Below are positions 1 to 11,455 of a stretch of 64,000 bases of DNA, in pieces. The stretch is from Ottelia alismoides (Eukaryota; Streptophyta; Magnoliopsida; Alismatales; Hydrocharitaceae). A program made the translations under genes and the position numbers. Every line of letters begins with the position of its first letter. The first letter of the stretch is position 1. The stretch spans positions 248,001-312,000 of the forward strand of contig JAZKJV010002613.1 of the NCBI GenBank assembly GCA_037367405.1, written 5' to 3'. The notes beneath the pieces are model-generated. The model had not been told where the DNA came from and ran no database searches. It was given only the letters and a program-made list of their open reading frames with translations.

Positions 1-576
1 TAATGTGGATAGTACTATCCATATTATTCATAATATATTATAAATGTGATTTATAATGTATTAGAGAGAGCTAATTATTATTTCTATTTGCTAATTAATT
101 ATTGATGTGTATTAGATACACATTGTGTAATAAATTGAAAATATAAATTATATTTTGTTTTGGATTGTGAATGAGATTCTCAATTTTCCAATGGCCAGAT
201 TGAAATATTCTCAAAAAATAATTATGAATTATTTTTGAAGAATAAATCACAACAAAAGTTGTTGGAATAAATAATGGATAATTTCATGGAGATATGCAAT
301 CTCATGAAATCTCATGAGATTGCCTCCAATTGGAAACAAGTGGCCGTCCACTATATTCCAATGGGAGATGAGAACTCCATTGAATTTGTCTTTTTATTTG
401 ATTGGTTTAATTTTAGGATGATGTACATTTTATTTGTCAAATATATTTTATCTAAATTAAATCATAAGTTGTTGGCTTTTACCAACAACAATCTTGACCA
501 TTGGATTGATCATAAATCAATCTCAACCATTGATTTTATGAGTCCTATAGATTGAGATCCATGGATCCCAAAACCC

Positions 577-584
577 TATAAATA
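577..584 (+). promoter_or_regulatory. TATA box of copia A 5' LTR
   Basis: TATAAATA follows a conserved ACCC and precedes AGAGAGGC. The block is conserved in all plus-strand copia LTRs here, always about 0.6 kb before the LTR end. It marks the likely U3/R boundary. Confidence 0.75.
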
Positions 585-625
585 GAGAGGCATACCATGC
601 TCTCTAGGCCTATGATATTTGAGCA

Positions 626-628
<3 letters not shown>

Positions 629-658
<30 letters not shown>
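629..658 (+). repeat. (CT)n microsatellite in LTR start region
   Basis: Fifteen CT units begin about 45 bases after the TATA box. The other LTR copies have CT- or GA-rich tracts at the same place but of different length (for example 8553-8575, and GA-rich tracts near 36540 and 41070 in the minus-strand copies). The tract is therefore part of the family and its length drifts. Confidence 0.85.
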
Positions 659-666
<8 letters not shown>

Positions 667-1174
667 ACACGCATACTCTCTCTCCCTCTCATATGGACGT
701 CCACCATGGGTGCCCTAGAGGGAGTCTCCATCGTCGCAGCGTCGTCATTATGCTCCCCGGTCGTCTGCTCGTGGATCTCCGTCTCCTTCGGTGCACCTCG
801 CTTGTGAAGAAGACGTCGGATCTCGTGTGTCGAGATCAGGAGATCCGCCGCTTGGATCATCAACATGGATTGCGAGAAGCACGCGATTCATCCCCGCACT
901 CGCAAGTGTCTCCTCCATCGGATCGGACTTGAGACAGAAGGTCTCTTCGTTTAGAGACTCGATCACAACCACGCTTTAAGAGGTAATCCTATTACTTGTT
1001 TGTGGTTTATACAAAATGATCCGAGAAGTGTTCTTGGATGATGTGGTTTCGTCGCATAAAAAAATTTAAATTCTGCTGCATTGAACAACTAGTGTGACTA
1101 GTCGTCCCTCGTCGTATTCGATACGACACTCACGCTTAAGTGATGTGCTTGAGGATTTAACCATATCTTTAAAG

Positions 1175-1186
1175 TGATATTAGAGC
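1175..1186 (+). promoter_or_regulatory. Primer binding site of copia A
   Basis: TGATATTAGAGC is a decayed form (two changes) of TGGTATCAGAGC, the complement of the 3' end of plant initiator tRNA-Met. Two bases separate it from the LTR end, as in copies C and D, where the site is intact. Confidence 0.85.
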
Positions 1187-1187
1187 C

Positions 1188-2886
1188 TTAGGTCGAAGGT
1201 TTTGCATACGATCCATAAAACCGAAGGCGACTTGGGTTCGTTAGGGTTGCGAAAGTTTTATCGCATTTCATTTTCGCATCTCTATTTAGTGATTATTTTT
1301 GGCCCTGTTTAAATTTTTTAAACACGAAAAAAATTGTATTTTGTTCCCCATTAAATAAGGAAACCATAAGATTTGAGTTTACATAATTTGGGTTCCGTTT
1401 GCTCAAGATATGTTGTTTTAATGAACATGTATTCACTGTTACAGGAACTACAAATCTTAACGTAATTAAGGAGTTAATTACTATTTAGAAACGCCTCAAA
1501 ATGTGAAAAACATCACTGAGGTTCTATCCTAAATCAAATTAGCAATCTTTGAAATTTGATTTTGTCTAATTTGGATTTAAATTGATAGAGATATGTTTAT
1601 TTTAGTAAGTAGGGGTCAGTGCTGAAATTACAGTCCTAATCAAGAACGATGTGATTGTCAATTAGTGAAATTAATTGTTAATTTCATGAAATAATTATGG
1701 AAAATATTTGATAAATATTGAATGATGATTATTTCCTTAATTCACTTGGCCTCAACCAATAAATTGATTAGATTTGATCTAGATCATAATTGGAAATACA
1801 ATTATCAAACTCCTTGCTTGAATAGGATTGGAAATTTGTCTAGCAAACTTCCTTTTATAATAATTTTTTTTTGATTATTACTATATGATATAATTTCAGT
1901 TGAAGAACCGATGATCATCTCAAGTACAAAATGATTGACTCGGCATTATTTTTTCCCGAGGTGGATATGGTTTCTAGTCGGGGATCGCTGGGGTAGCGGG
2001 TTGCACTGGATACGGTCCGTCCCACTCCCGCCGGTAGTGGCCATGACAACGGTAGGGAACAAATGATGCCTGAGAGATCATGATGTATTTTTCTAATTAT
2101 TGAAATTCAAATTAATACGTATTTTGAGATAATACCATATATTCAAGTAAAATCAAGTTTGTTGATTGAATTGGATTGATAATTAATTTAATATGATTAA
2201 GTTAATTATACCCAAATTAAAAACACTCTATTATGAATAGATGTGTATTTCCCTTGGAAGAATTAATTATGTGAATATGATTCATGATAATTAATTAAAA
2301 TTTGAATATGAGGTTGAGGATCACATAAGTGACATCCATGGTCTTCCGTCAAGGTGAAGGGTTCCATCGCCAGATATTGTATGTGGCAGACACCTATCCG
2401 AAGTGACAGCTCCTGCATATGATCCATTTGGATCGGGCTCGTTGCTTCTCGAAAGAGTAAGGATGTATGCGTAGCGACCCCAATATCGGGTCCTCATATT
2501 ATTGGGGCGATATTGGATTGCGCATAGCGAGTTGTATTCATGTTGACGGTTGGTTCAATTAATGACGGGTCAACATCACCGTAGGGGTGGTGGGCCCGGA
2601 TGTTAAAGACTGAATTGGGAGATGCAAGTTGGACTTGCAAGGCGGAATGTGTTCCTGCTTCTTTTTATCCGAGTTACAAGTTCTCGTATTATTGGGATGT
2701 AACAAAGATAAGGAAGGAGATCCCAGATCTTGCTGAGATATAATGGTAAGTATATCTCTTACATTGAAAGTGATTAAGGGAATGAACTTTCAGTGTTGAC
2801 AAGGTAAGAAAACTTTGATATAAAAAAATTCCTAAATCAAAGTAAATTATATATTTATATATGTTTATGCAAATTTCTTATTTCAG
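1188..2886 (+). other. Non-coding leader of copia A
   Basis: About 1.7 kb lie between the primer site and the first gag-like residues, with no sustained open frame. The same text is found in copies B, C and D, including a GC-richer block at 1980-2050 and another at 2320-2610. It ends in a pyrimidine-rich stretch and CAG at 2884-2886, with a GTAAGT at 2756-2761, so an intron directly before gag is possible. Confidence 0.65.
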
Positions 2887-3700
2887 ATAATCCTTCTTTA
2901 ATCCCACTCAATTTTATACTCAAGAATAACCAGTAGAATATCATGGATTGAACCTATGATCCAGATATTGTTCTTGCAATTGGACACATAATGTATGTGG
3001 TTGCAATATGCAAGTTTCCTCAAAATAATGAGGAATGATAATTAAATAGACAATAGGACTAAAACCCTAGGGTTTGTATGTCTCTATGTCTTGATCTCAT
3101 CGAATGTACTTTTGAAGTGACATGTCGATAATGATCATAATTATCAAATGATCCTTATAAAATCTAAGAAGATGTTCTGGCATACATATGTGCTCTCAAC
3201 ATATAATCATGAATGACATGGTTCTCTGCATTATGCAGAATGGTGGCTCTATAAGAGATGATGTATTCAAATTGTTTGAGTACCTACCTGAACCTAAGTT
3301 TTAAGAGTTTAAATGGATGTAGATATACGATGAGTGTCATCATTCTACTATCTATATTCTAGTCATTCATGAAGCTTCAGAATATTCATATTGTATGAAG
3401 CATGCATAAATATTGAAATACTCTTATATTGAAATTTTTTGTTTTCAACATAAGAGATACTTTGTCTTGAGCAATGGTTGCTTATAGATAAAGGGAGCGC
3501 ATTGGAAGCACGGGTTGGACCCAAGTGAGAAGTATAGTCAAAGAGTTAACTGTACTTCTGTGACTTCCATATGACATCCAAAGAGTTGGATGAATGCCAA
3601 TACTGTAATAAGGTGATGTGTTGATAGTGTGACTATCAAATCTATCTAGAATCCTTAGAGAAGGAATCATATAGTACATCAGAATATTCTACATATAATC
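2887..3700 (+). pseudogene. gag: copia A gag relic
   Basis: Conceptual translation from 2888 gives DNPSLIPLNFIL, which resembles the N-terminus of plant copia Gag. It is soon broken by stops. Near 3570 the peptide DECQYCNK looks like the start of a CCHC zinc knuckle, but the rest of the knuckle is lost. Gag would form the particle and bind the element RNA. No open frame longer than about 65 codons survives. The assignment rests on position and on two short matches, so it is tentative in detail. Copy C (53405-54370) shows the same region with a slightly longer open stretch. Confidence 0.55.
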
Positions 3701-3879
3701 ATTGAAATTGACTTACTTATTTGATAAGATAAAGTCTAATAATTGTATCTCAATCTTCTAATAACAATTGTTGGTTGCATATAGATTAGAAGATTATAAG
3801 TTTGATATTATAGGTTTAATAGTCATCCACGTGGATATTGATGCAATTGTTGCAACAATCTCTATTGGATTGATAGGCT

Positions 3880-6450
3880 TCATAATTTCAGTGGGAGAGC
3901 CCTTAGTCTTAGAGAATGTCTTTATGACCTAGATATTAGAATACACTCATTGTTTGTTTCTAAATGTTGGAAATAAACGTGAAATATGTAATACACCTAT
4001 CTTAGAGAGTTATGATGGAGATATTTCAGATAGTAATCTAAAATCTTGTGGACTCTACTAAATTAGAAAATTAATGAATGGTTCATTAACATTTCTAATA
4101 CCGAAATTAAACCTTAAAACATCAATAAGAGGATAAAGATCATTTGATAATGATCTGGCATCATGTTTTGGACATATGTCTGTTGATGAGATCAATGGAC
4201 AAGTAAAGAAACTTTAGAATGTCTAAAAATTTCAAAAACATGCATACTTATGAATATTGTATTCAAAGTAAAATGTCAAATACAACCTTCTTTGAGAAAG
4301 GTGTAAGATGTCAAGGTATTCAGGATCTCATACATATTGATGTATGTGAATGATCTATATCATGGTAAATATTATGGATATGTGATATCTATTGATGATT
4401 ATTTGTGATATGAGATTTCTTCTCTTCACTTAGAAACCTTTGAAATGTTCAAAGATTTCACAATTTTGGTTTAGAACCAAAGTTTGAAGGAAAATTAAAA
4501 TGAATTTGTTCTAGTCTAGGTATTCAGTACCTATTAGATGAATTCATAGAAATCTTACAGAGATATGAATATCATTTCTATCTCACCCCTCCTAATGAAC
4601 CTTAACTCAATAGCGTTGTAGGGAGATACAATTGATTATGTGTGACATGATTTGATCAATGATTAATCTTAGCATAATTATCTCTTAGTTTTCAGGTATA
4701 TGTATATGTGGTAGAGACTACATTATATATCCTTAATAAGGTTCCATGTAATTAAGTTGTAATCTGGTACAGGAGAGTGCTACTTCATTAGGAAAATAAA
4801 GGATGGTATTGGATACCTACTTTATGACCTTGAGATTCTTAAAAGAACTCATCTTTGAGAATGTGATTCTTATAGGATGACTCTCTTGAGAATCAAGATG
4901 AAAATGAAGTGAAGGAACTCATTTAAATCTTGAGATGATAATGAGGCTCCTAAAATCGGAAACTAAATAGACAATTAAAGATAAACACTAATGCCTCTTC
5001 AAATAAGTTTGAAGATGGATTCCATGTGTCAGTTGAATCTGACAATGATCTGACTTCAGGTGATGAAGCTTCCGAAGATCGTAGCAAGGAATGGTGGATG
5101 TTAGTAATAAATTCTAGAATTGACTTCATATACAAGTGTTGTATATGGACCCTCAAGGATCCACCTAAAAGGGTCAGACCCATTGAGGTGTAAATGGATC
5201 TTCAAGAGAAAGCGGGAACCTGATGAGAAGGTAGAGACCTTCAAAGCACGGTTTGTAACCATGAGCTACACACCAAAGAGAAGACATCGCTTGCGATGAG
5301 ACTTGCTCTCCAGTGACCTTGCTTTAACCCATCAGAATATTGGTAACCATAGCTACACAACTTGACTATGACATCTTCATGATGTGAGTCAAGATTGCAA
5401 TTCTCTATGAATACCTCTCTGAGGATATTCACATGAAGTATCCCTAGGGCTTCATGGTTGAGGAAAGCAAGGTGTGCTAGCTAAAGAACTCCATCTTTGG
5501 ACTCCAATAAGTTTCTTGTAGTTGGAACATAAGATTTGATGAAATTATAAATGTTATGATTTCAGATAAAAATCTTGATGAACCATGTGAAGCTTAATGG
5601 GAGTACCATTGTGTTCGTCGTGCTAAATGTAGATATCATATAAGGATAATAATAAGTGTTTTATAATTTGGTTGTTCCATACCTTGAGATATGATCTCAA
5701 GGATACCTTTTAGATCTTAGTTCTGAAGTCGTTCAGAAGCAAAGAGAAGAGGGTATTGGGACTGTCGCATTAGTAGTACATCTTGGACTTATTCTATTTT
5801 TCTGGAAAATTCCAAGAAAATGCATCCTTCCCTTAAGATATGGTAGTGACCTATCTAAAGGGATAACACCTTAGAGAGTTGAGGAAGTGAATGCTAGAAC
5901 TGCTTGCACATGTGCATCAGTTGCGAGAAGCTGAGTGTATGCTAGATGTGCAAAAGAGCCAGATGTCTGCCATGCAGTAGGAGTAGTAATTTGTTACTAA
6001 TCCTACTATGGAATAAAACACTTGATTGCAGTAATAACAATATCTTCAAAGATGATGAAACTTAGAGATAGTGATCTCAAAGTCATATCATCAAAAGTTT
6101 AAGACCTTGTAGATAGTAATCTATAAGGGTCTTAACTGTAGATACCTTAGGACATAGAGATCTCTAGGAATAAAGGTATTCTGATAAGGATTATGGGCAT
6201 ACTAGTTATAATAATTATTGAGCTATAGTGTCAAGGACACTATAATAAAATTGAGTATTGGTTGCATATGATGCAACATTCGCATTGGATGCGAGCACTG
6301 TTACTAGGGGATATGCAAGTGCCGTAAAAGGACTTGACGTAGTCTCTTGGGAATAGAGTGACTGATCAGCTTACCTGGCTATTTTCTAAATATCCTATGA
6401 TTGTCACATGAGTGTGGGTTTAAATGATTACCCATTAATGGCTCTTTGGG
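3880..6450 (+). pseudogene. pol: copia A pol relic (integrase, RT, RNase H)
   Basis: This is a heavily decayed polyprotein read in pieces on the plus strand. At 4140-4360 is the GAG-pre-integrase domain (a GH-box LASCFGHM and later C-x2-like positions). At 4370-4900 is a weak integrase core (YYGYVISIDDY). At 5180-5270 is the start of RT, with the clear copia signature CKWIFKRKREPDEKVETFKA. From 5360 to 5530 the RT continues (LDYDIFMM, then the region that normally reads KSIYGLKQA, here NSIFGLQ). RNase H is recognisable only faintly at 5900-6000. There are many stops and frameshifts and no catalytic set is intact. The order integrase-RT-RNase H places it in copia. Confidence 0.85.
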
Positions 6451-8503
6451 CTAGTAGCAGATTGTTGGACATGCGAGCCCACAGCAACCATTATGCAATA
6501 AATGTTATTGCGAATATCATTTCCTGATCTGAAATGAAGAGTAAATAATTTGCATAATAGGTCCCTTGGTACAATTAGGGTTATGTAACATGGCAATCTT
6601 GATGATCATACAACTGTTGATTCAAGTATTGAATAAGAGGCTGGTGCTTGGATGAATATCTAAAGAGTTAGATTGAGGACTTATCGAGCACCGTCAAATG
6701 ATTATTAAGAGATGATCTCCAATCTGAGAAGGAGATGGCAATCCTTTCTCTAAAGGCTGATATCTAACTAACCTTCTTGATGCATTTCCTATGCATAGGA
6801 ATAGAGATTCGAAGGTGTTAGATAAGTTAGGTCAAAGAGTTGACCAAACGAGATCGAGATAACCAAAGTCCTATGTCGTATGCTGTCATGATATAGGCAC
6901 GCATCCTCTGACCGGAGACAGATGTGTTACTATATGTCTGAGTATGTACATTTGGCAGACCAATAGGTTGATGACCTAATCAAGGTCTATACACCGGTGA
7001 GCTGGTGTGCATATAAGGGCATATGAGTAATACAATCTCTCAAAGGGATCATACAGCTTCATTACTGAACCGGAAGACATGAGCTCACTCATGAGATATT
7101 GGGAAGATCAAATTCCGTGCACGATCGTCTCGCTTTGGAAGCTTGATTGAATTTGTAGGTTTGATATATGCGTTTGGAAAGTATATGATCAACACCTAGG
7201 TATGATATGTGATTTTGGAAAGTATATAATCGATACCAACTCGCAATGATCGAATGAGAAACTTAACGATAAAACCCTGAAGTATACAGTGTAAAAATGA
7301 TCTTTTACTTCTGGTTTATTCTGAGTCTTCCAGTATGCAGGATGTACAGGTATTGGGAATACCTGAGGGTAATGTGATCATAAATGATTGTATAACCATG
7401 ACGCTTCCATTCCTAGGGAGTGATGAAACTGGTCTGGATTTTAGTGACTCCTCTCAGTAGAGAAGTAATCTGATCTTAGTCCAAATATTGGACATTGATC
7501 TGAATGCAATTCAGATTCAATGAGAAGATTAGATTTGTGGTGATATAATCAAGCATCTATGGGAGGCCCGAGATCTGGATTGGAGATGTGATCTCAATAT
7601 CCAAGTCACTATATGTGGAACAATACAATTGCCCTTCCCTTATCTCCAAGTATTCACGGAGAAAGCGCATTATCCTTGAAAGACTTCATGGATAATTCTA
7701 TTGTTGATATATGTATCCGAGCATTGAGATAATGGATAATTAAATGTGATTTAATTATCATGAATAATATGAATTTAATTCATATTATAAGGAGAGTTAT
7801 CTTAGATAATTAAATGTGATTTGATTATCAAAGATGTGAATAATGTGAATGTGATTCATATGATTTGGGCACGTGAGAATAGAGATCCAAGATGATTAAA
7901 TTTGATTTAATTATCATGGATATGAAAAATGCGAATAGTACTATTCATATTATTCATAATATATTATGATTGTGATTTATAATGTATTAGAGAGAGATAA
8001 TTATAATTTATATTTGTTAATTAATTATTGATGTGTATTGGATACGTATTGTGTAATTAATTGAAAATGTAAATTATATGTTGTTTTGGGTTGTGAATGT
8101 GATTCACAATTTTCCAATGGCAAGATTGCAATATTCTCAAAAATTAATTATGAATTATTTTTGAAGAATAAATCACAACAAAAGTTGTTGGAATAAATAG
8201 TGGAGAATTTCATGGAGATATGCAATCTCATGAAATCTCATGAGATTGCCTCCAATTGGAAACAAGAGGTCGTCCACTATATTCCAATGGGAGATGAGAT
8301 CTCCATGGAATTTGTCTCCTTATTTGATTGGTTTAATTTTAGGGTTGATGTATATCTGATTTGTCAAATATATTTGATCTAAATTAAATCATAAGTTGTT
8401 GGCTTTTACCAACAAAAATCTTCATCATTGGATTGATCATAAATCAATCTCAACCATTGATTTTATGAGTCCAATGGATTGAGATCCATGGATCCCAAAA
8501 CCC

Positions 8504-8511
8504 TATAAATA
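8504..8511 (+). promoter_or_regulatory. TATA box of copia A 3' LTR
   Basis: TATAAATA sits in the same context as at 577-584 (ACCC before, AGAGAGGC after). It would drive outward transcription into G1 if active. Confidence 0.7.
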
Positions 8512-8904
8512 GAGAGGCATACCATGCTCTCTAGGCCTATGCTATTGGATCACATCTCTCTCTCTTTCTCTCTACATGCATACTCTCTCTCCCTCTCATA
8601 TGGCCGTCCACCCTGGATGCCTCTATCGCCGCAACATCGTCATTATGCTGCCCGATCGTCTGCTCGGGGATCTCCGTCTCCTTCGGTGCGCCTCGCTCGT
8701 GAAAAAGACATCGGATCTCGTGTGTCGAGATTAGGAGATCCGTTGCTTGGATCATCAACATGGATTGCGAGAAGCATGCGATTTATCCCCTCCCTCGCAA
8801 GCGTCTCCTCCGTCAGATCGGACTTGAGACAGGAGGTCTCTTCGTTTAGAGATTCGATCGCAACCACGCTTCAAGAGGTAATCTTATTACTTGTTTGTGG
8901 TTTA

Positions 8905-8948
8905 GACGAAATGATCCGAGAAGTGTTCTCGGATCATGTGGTTTCGTC
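8905..8948 (+). other. Hairpin in copia U5
   Basis: An inner stem of 12 pairs (8911-8922 with 8926-8937, loop GTG) and an outer stem of 6 pairs (8905-8910 with 8943-8948) can form. It lies about 120 bases before the LTR end. The same element, with mostly pairing-compatible changes, is seen in the LTRs of A (5'), B (both), C (5'), D and E. The 3' LTR of C lost part of it by deletion. Confidence 0.7.
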
Positions 8949-9068
8949 GCATAAAAAAAATTTAAATTCCGCTGCATAGAACAACTAGTGCGACTAGTCG
9001 TTCCTCGTCGTATTCGATATGATGCTCACGCTTCCATGATGCGCTTGAGGATCTAACCATATCCTTCA

Positions 9069-9866
9069 TTTCTCGTTTGCATCTCATTTAGTATAAAATT
9101 CCATTCTGCCTTGCATCCCGCATGTAGAGCGCACTGTAAGTCTCCTGAACTGGGCATGCATCATTGATTTCACTATTTGCATCGATTTTTTCTCAATTCC
9201 CTCCCCATTGGTTTTTGAAACTTAGGTTAAAAGGAAATCGGGACTGATCGTTAGGCATGCTTTGTTTGGTGGACTAATCAAGGGATAACCAAACTTAAAA
9301 TCGGGACTGCTAATCAGAGTTGACCAAAAAAACTGACTAAAACTAACACTTGTTTTGGGAGAGCAAAACCCTTATTGTATGCTTCTCTATTGTGATTGTT
9401 GAGAGGTGGGGACGCTTCCCTAGGATACTGCCCAAAACCTACATTTAAGACTTGCGTAATTGGACTTATATATTTATTTATCACCTAATTAAAACTGACA
9501 AGATAAACGGTCGGACTTTTGCGACCATCACTATGTTGAGTAGGTGAACTCAGGGTTTGCTCTTGTGTTTGTTTGTTTTGTGTGTTATTCGGTGCATTTG
9601 CACGCTTTCTCCCTTGATCTGCTTCGTTCTCCCATCTCCCTTCCAAGATGTCAGAATATTGATCATCATATCCAAGTCACCCTTCTTCGACCATATTCTG
9701 ATCATCTCCACCCTCTTATTCCTCCTCATACCCACACCCTGACTGCAAAGTCAGAACTCCGACTGACTTCCGCACTTCTTCTTCCTTCTCACCTACCCCA
9801 CATTCTTACACCCATGACCCACAACCACCCTGTATTGACTCACCATATTCTTGTCCGCTTGCTGGA
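9069..9866 (+). other. G1 region upstream of the gag-like frame
   Basis: About 0.8 kb without a convincing gene. The first bases would hold the right-hand target duplication of copia A (TTTCT). From 9540 there is a pyrimidine-rich open stretch, proline- and leucine-rich, in a frame different from the following gag-like frame. It may be decayed 5' gag, but I cannot identify a domain. Confidence 0.4.
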
Positions 9867-10760
9867 ATGAAGGAACCAATCAAAGAGCAAGCCACTGCTG
9901 AGATGAATGATTGGCAGAATAAGTTTACCCCACATACCTCATTGTCACCTCGAGTTGGGACCGGGAAACCATTGACCTATACACATCCCAACTTATCCTT
10001 AGAGTATAACAAGGTTGACCAAACAAATGGAATGGAGAGGCCTACACCATACGATCTTCCTGACTTGATTGACATGATGTATCAAGCCCACATTGACCAG
10101 CCTCCATATCACCCATTCAGAGAGACAACATATACAGGGGATTGGATTCATGTGACCAATTTACATACCCCCTTTCTACTGACTGCACCTGATGAGGCTC
10201 CGACCAACATCTGCCATACAGATGGGCCATACTCAACCTAGTATTACACGCCTAAGTCACGATGTATTGAGTATAAGAGCCCGAGTTCTCAGCGGTATCC
10301 TCCAACTGAGCAGACTTCTCTCATGATGTGTCATGAGAACTTATTGGAGGATGATATCTCTAGACCGATCAAGAGTCCAGGTAGGAATGTGGATCATGGA
10401 TTTTGCGGATTGAATTTTAAAAACCCGGAAGACACCGGATTGACCAGATGTCATGTACAAATGGAGTCCCTTCTACCTCCTTCCTCCACTAACCATTTCC
10501 CAGCCAAACCAGAGTCTGTACATTTTCCTAGTCCTCCTTCACCTATCAAAAATACCAAAAAATTTGAAAACTCAGAAAACAACATAGAAATTGAAAATAG
10601 AAAAGATTTACAAAAATTAGATCCTGCACTTAAGGAAGCATTGGATAGAAAGTTGATTTTTGCGCTTCCCTTAATAATGGCCATTGAACACTTTCCTGAC
10701 CTTAAAAGATTTGTGAGAAGTAAATTGATGCCTAAAAGGTCGGGCAATAAGAGAAAATGA
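9867..10760 (+). pseudogene. gag: G1 gag-like frame with one internal stop
   Basis: One frame runs from 9867 to 10760, interrupted only by a TAG at 10239. Residues are rich in Pro, Thr, Asn and Tyr in the first half. The last 60 residues are basic and resemble the spacer that precedes protease in Athila-type elements (ALPLIMAIEHFPDLKRFVRS, ending KRSGNKRK). The stop codon TGA at 10758-10760 overlaps the ATG at 10757 of the next frame (ATGA). No CCHC zinc knuckle is visible. The call is by position and the C-terminal match. Confidence 0.6.
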
Positions 10761-11455
10761 CTGAGAGACATATAGTGTCTATGGCCGCATCTTTGATGAT
10801 AGGGAGAAACAACAAGAGCCGCAGAGCAAAGCGGTTGCCTAGGTTTGATTGTGAAATCAAAGATACCACATTCACCCATGCAAGAATCGATGATGACTCA
10901 CCGATTAATATCCTCTTAACCTTTGTGTTTGCCAAACTCAAATTCAGATCTGCCAAGAAGTCAGGAGAGATCGTTCAGTTGGTTGATCGATCCATTAAAC
11001 GGTCGAGAGGGACTATTTCTATCATCATTACTTTCCAAGGTGCTTTATTAGAGATAGACTTCACGATCATTGGCATTGAGCACCAAGGAGAGTTCACCCT
11101 GTCTCCGATCATTCTTGGGAAGCCGTTCTTAGCCTTGGCTAAGGCAATTATAGATTGCGAGACTCAGGAGATCGATTTCACTGCATTGGGAGCACTTCGA
11201 CCTCAACCGATCTTTGAGGATACACGATATTCCAAGGTATCTGTACAGTCACAGATAGTCGTGACCTTCAAGAGACAGTTGAGTCTTGTCTCTCTACTAC
11301 ACCTAAGATACCGACTGTCCAGACGACCATTGGTTCAGAGACTTCCTACACCCCCACATCGCCTACTTCATGCACCACCATCGCAACAGCTTCTAGAGAG
11401 GACTCACAACCAGAAGTTGTCCCTGAGTCGGACACGATCATTTCTGATTTCCTAG
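10757..11455 (+). pseudogene. G1 retropepsin-like protease, active-site glycine lost
   Basis: The open frame of 232 codons matches gypsy retropepsins: a strand with IDDDSPINIL at the active-site position, LVDRSIKRSRGTI in the middle (residues about 76-88), and the C-terminal ILGKPFLALAKAIIDC (about 118-133). Retropepsins use D-[ST]-G or, in Athila-type elements, D-x-G. Here the catalytic Asp may remain but the Gly is replaced (D-D-D-S-P), so it should be inactive. After about residue 150 the frame no longer matches protease. It starts within the stop codon of the gag-like frame, in the -1 frame relative to it. Confidence 0.8.

Larger units (their letters stand above)
1..1172 (+). repeat. 5' LTR of copia A (partial)
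   Basis: This is the right-hand 1.17 kb of the 5' LTR. It aligns throughout with 7927-9068 of the same element and with the LTRs of copies B, C, D and E. It holds the end of U3, a TATA box, a CT-rich start region, a short 29-codon reading frame at 865-954, and U5. The end is set by the primer site that follows at 1175. The terminal CA has decayed to AA. Confidence 0.9.
1..9068 (+). mobile_element. Ty1/copia element A, 5' end cut by window
   Basis: This is a copia-type LTR retrotransposon with order LTR, tRNA-Met primer site, long leader, gag, protease-integrase-RT-RNase H relics, LTR. The window opens inside its 5' LTR. The 3' LTR is complete at 6463-9068. Recognisable pol order (integrase before RT) assigns it to copia rather than gypsy. 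All frames are broken. It lies in the gag side of gypsy element G1, whose sequence starts at 9069. The left end and its target duplication lie outside the window, so the expected partner of TTTCT (9069-9073) cannot be checked. Confidence 0.9.
6463..9068 (+). repeat. 3' LTR of copia A (complete, 2606 bp)
   Basis: It starts TGTTGGACATGC after a purine-rich tract (about 6451-6462, partly decayed) and ends CATATCCTTCA. It matches the 5' LTR over all of 1-1172, with many substitutions, so the insertion is old. At 2.6 kb it is long for a copia LTR. Confidence 0.93.

Noticed and set aside
3482..3679. Minus-strand 65-codon frame, repeated at 54351-54154
   Set aside because: Antisense of copia gag relics in A and C. 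Conservation is that of the element, and sense-strand order explains it.
8524..8979. 151-codon open frame in the copia 3' LTR, and similar frames at 597-932, 51379-51621, 59323-59562 and 61387-61626
   Set aside because: These are frames through R-U5. They differ in frame and length between copies, are open on both strands, and are explained by local GC content.
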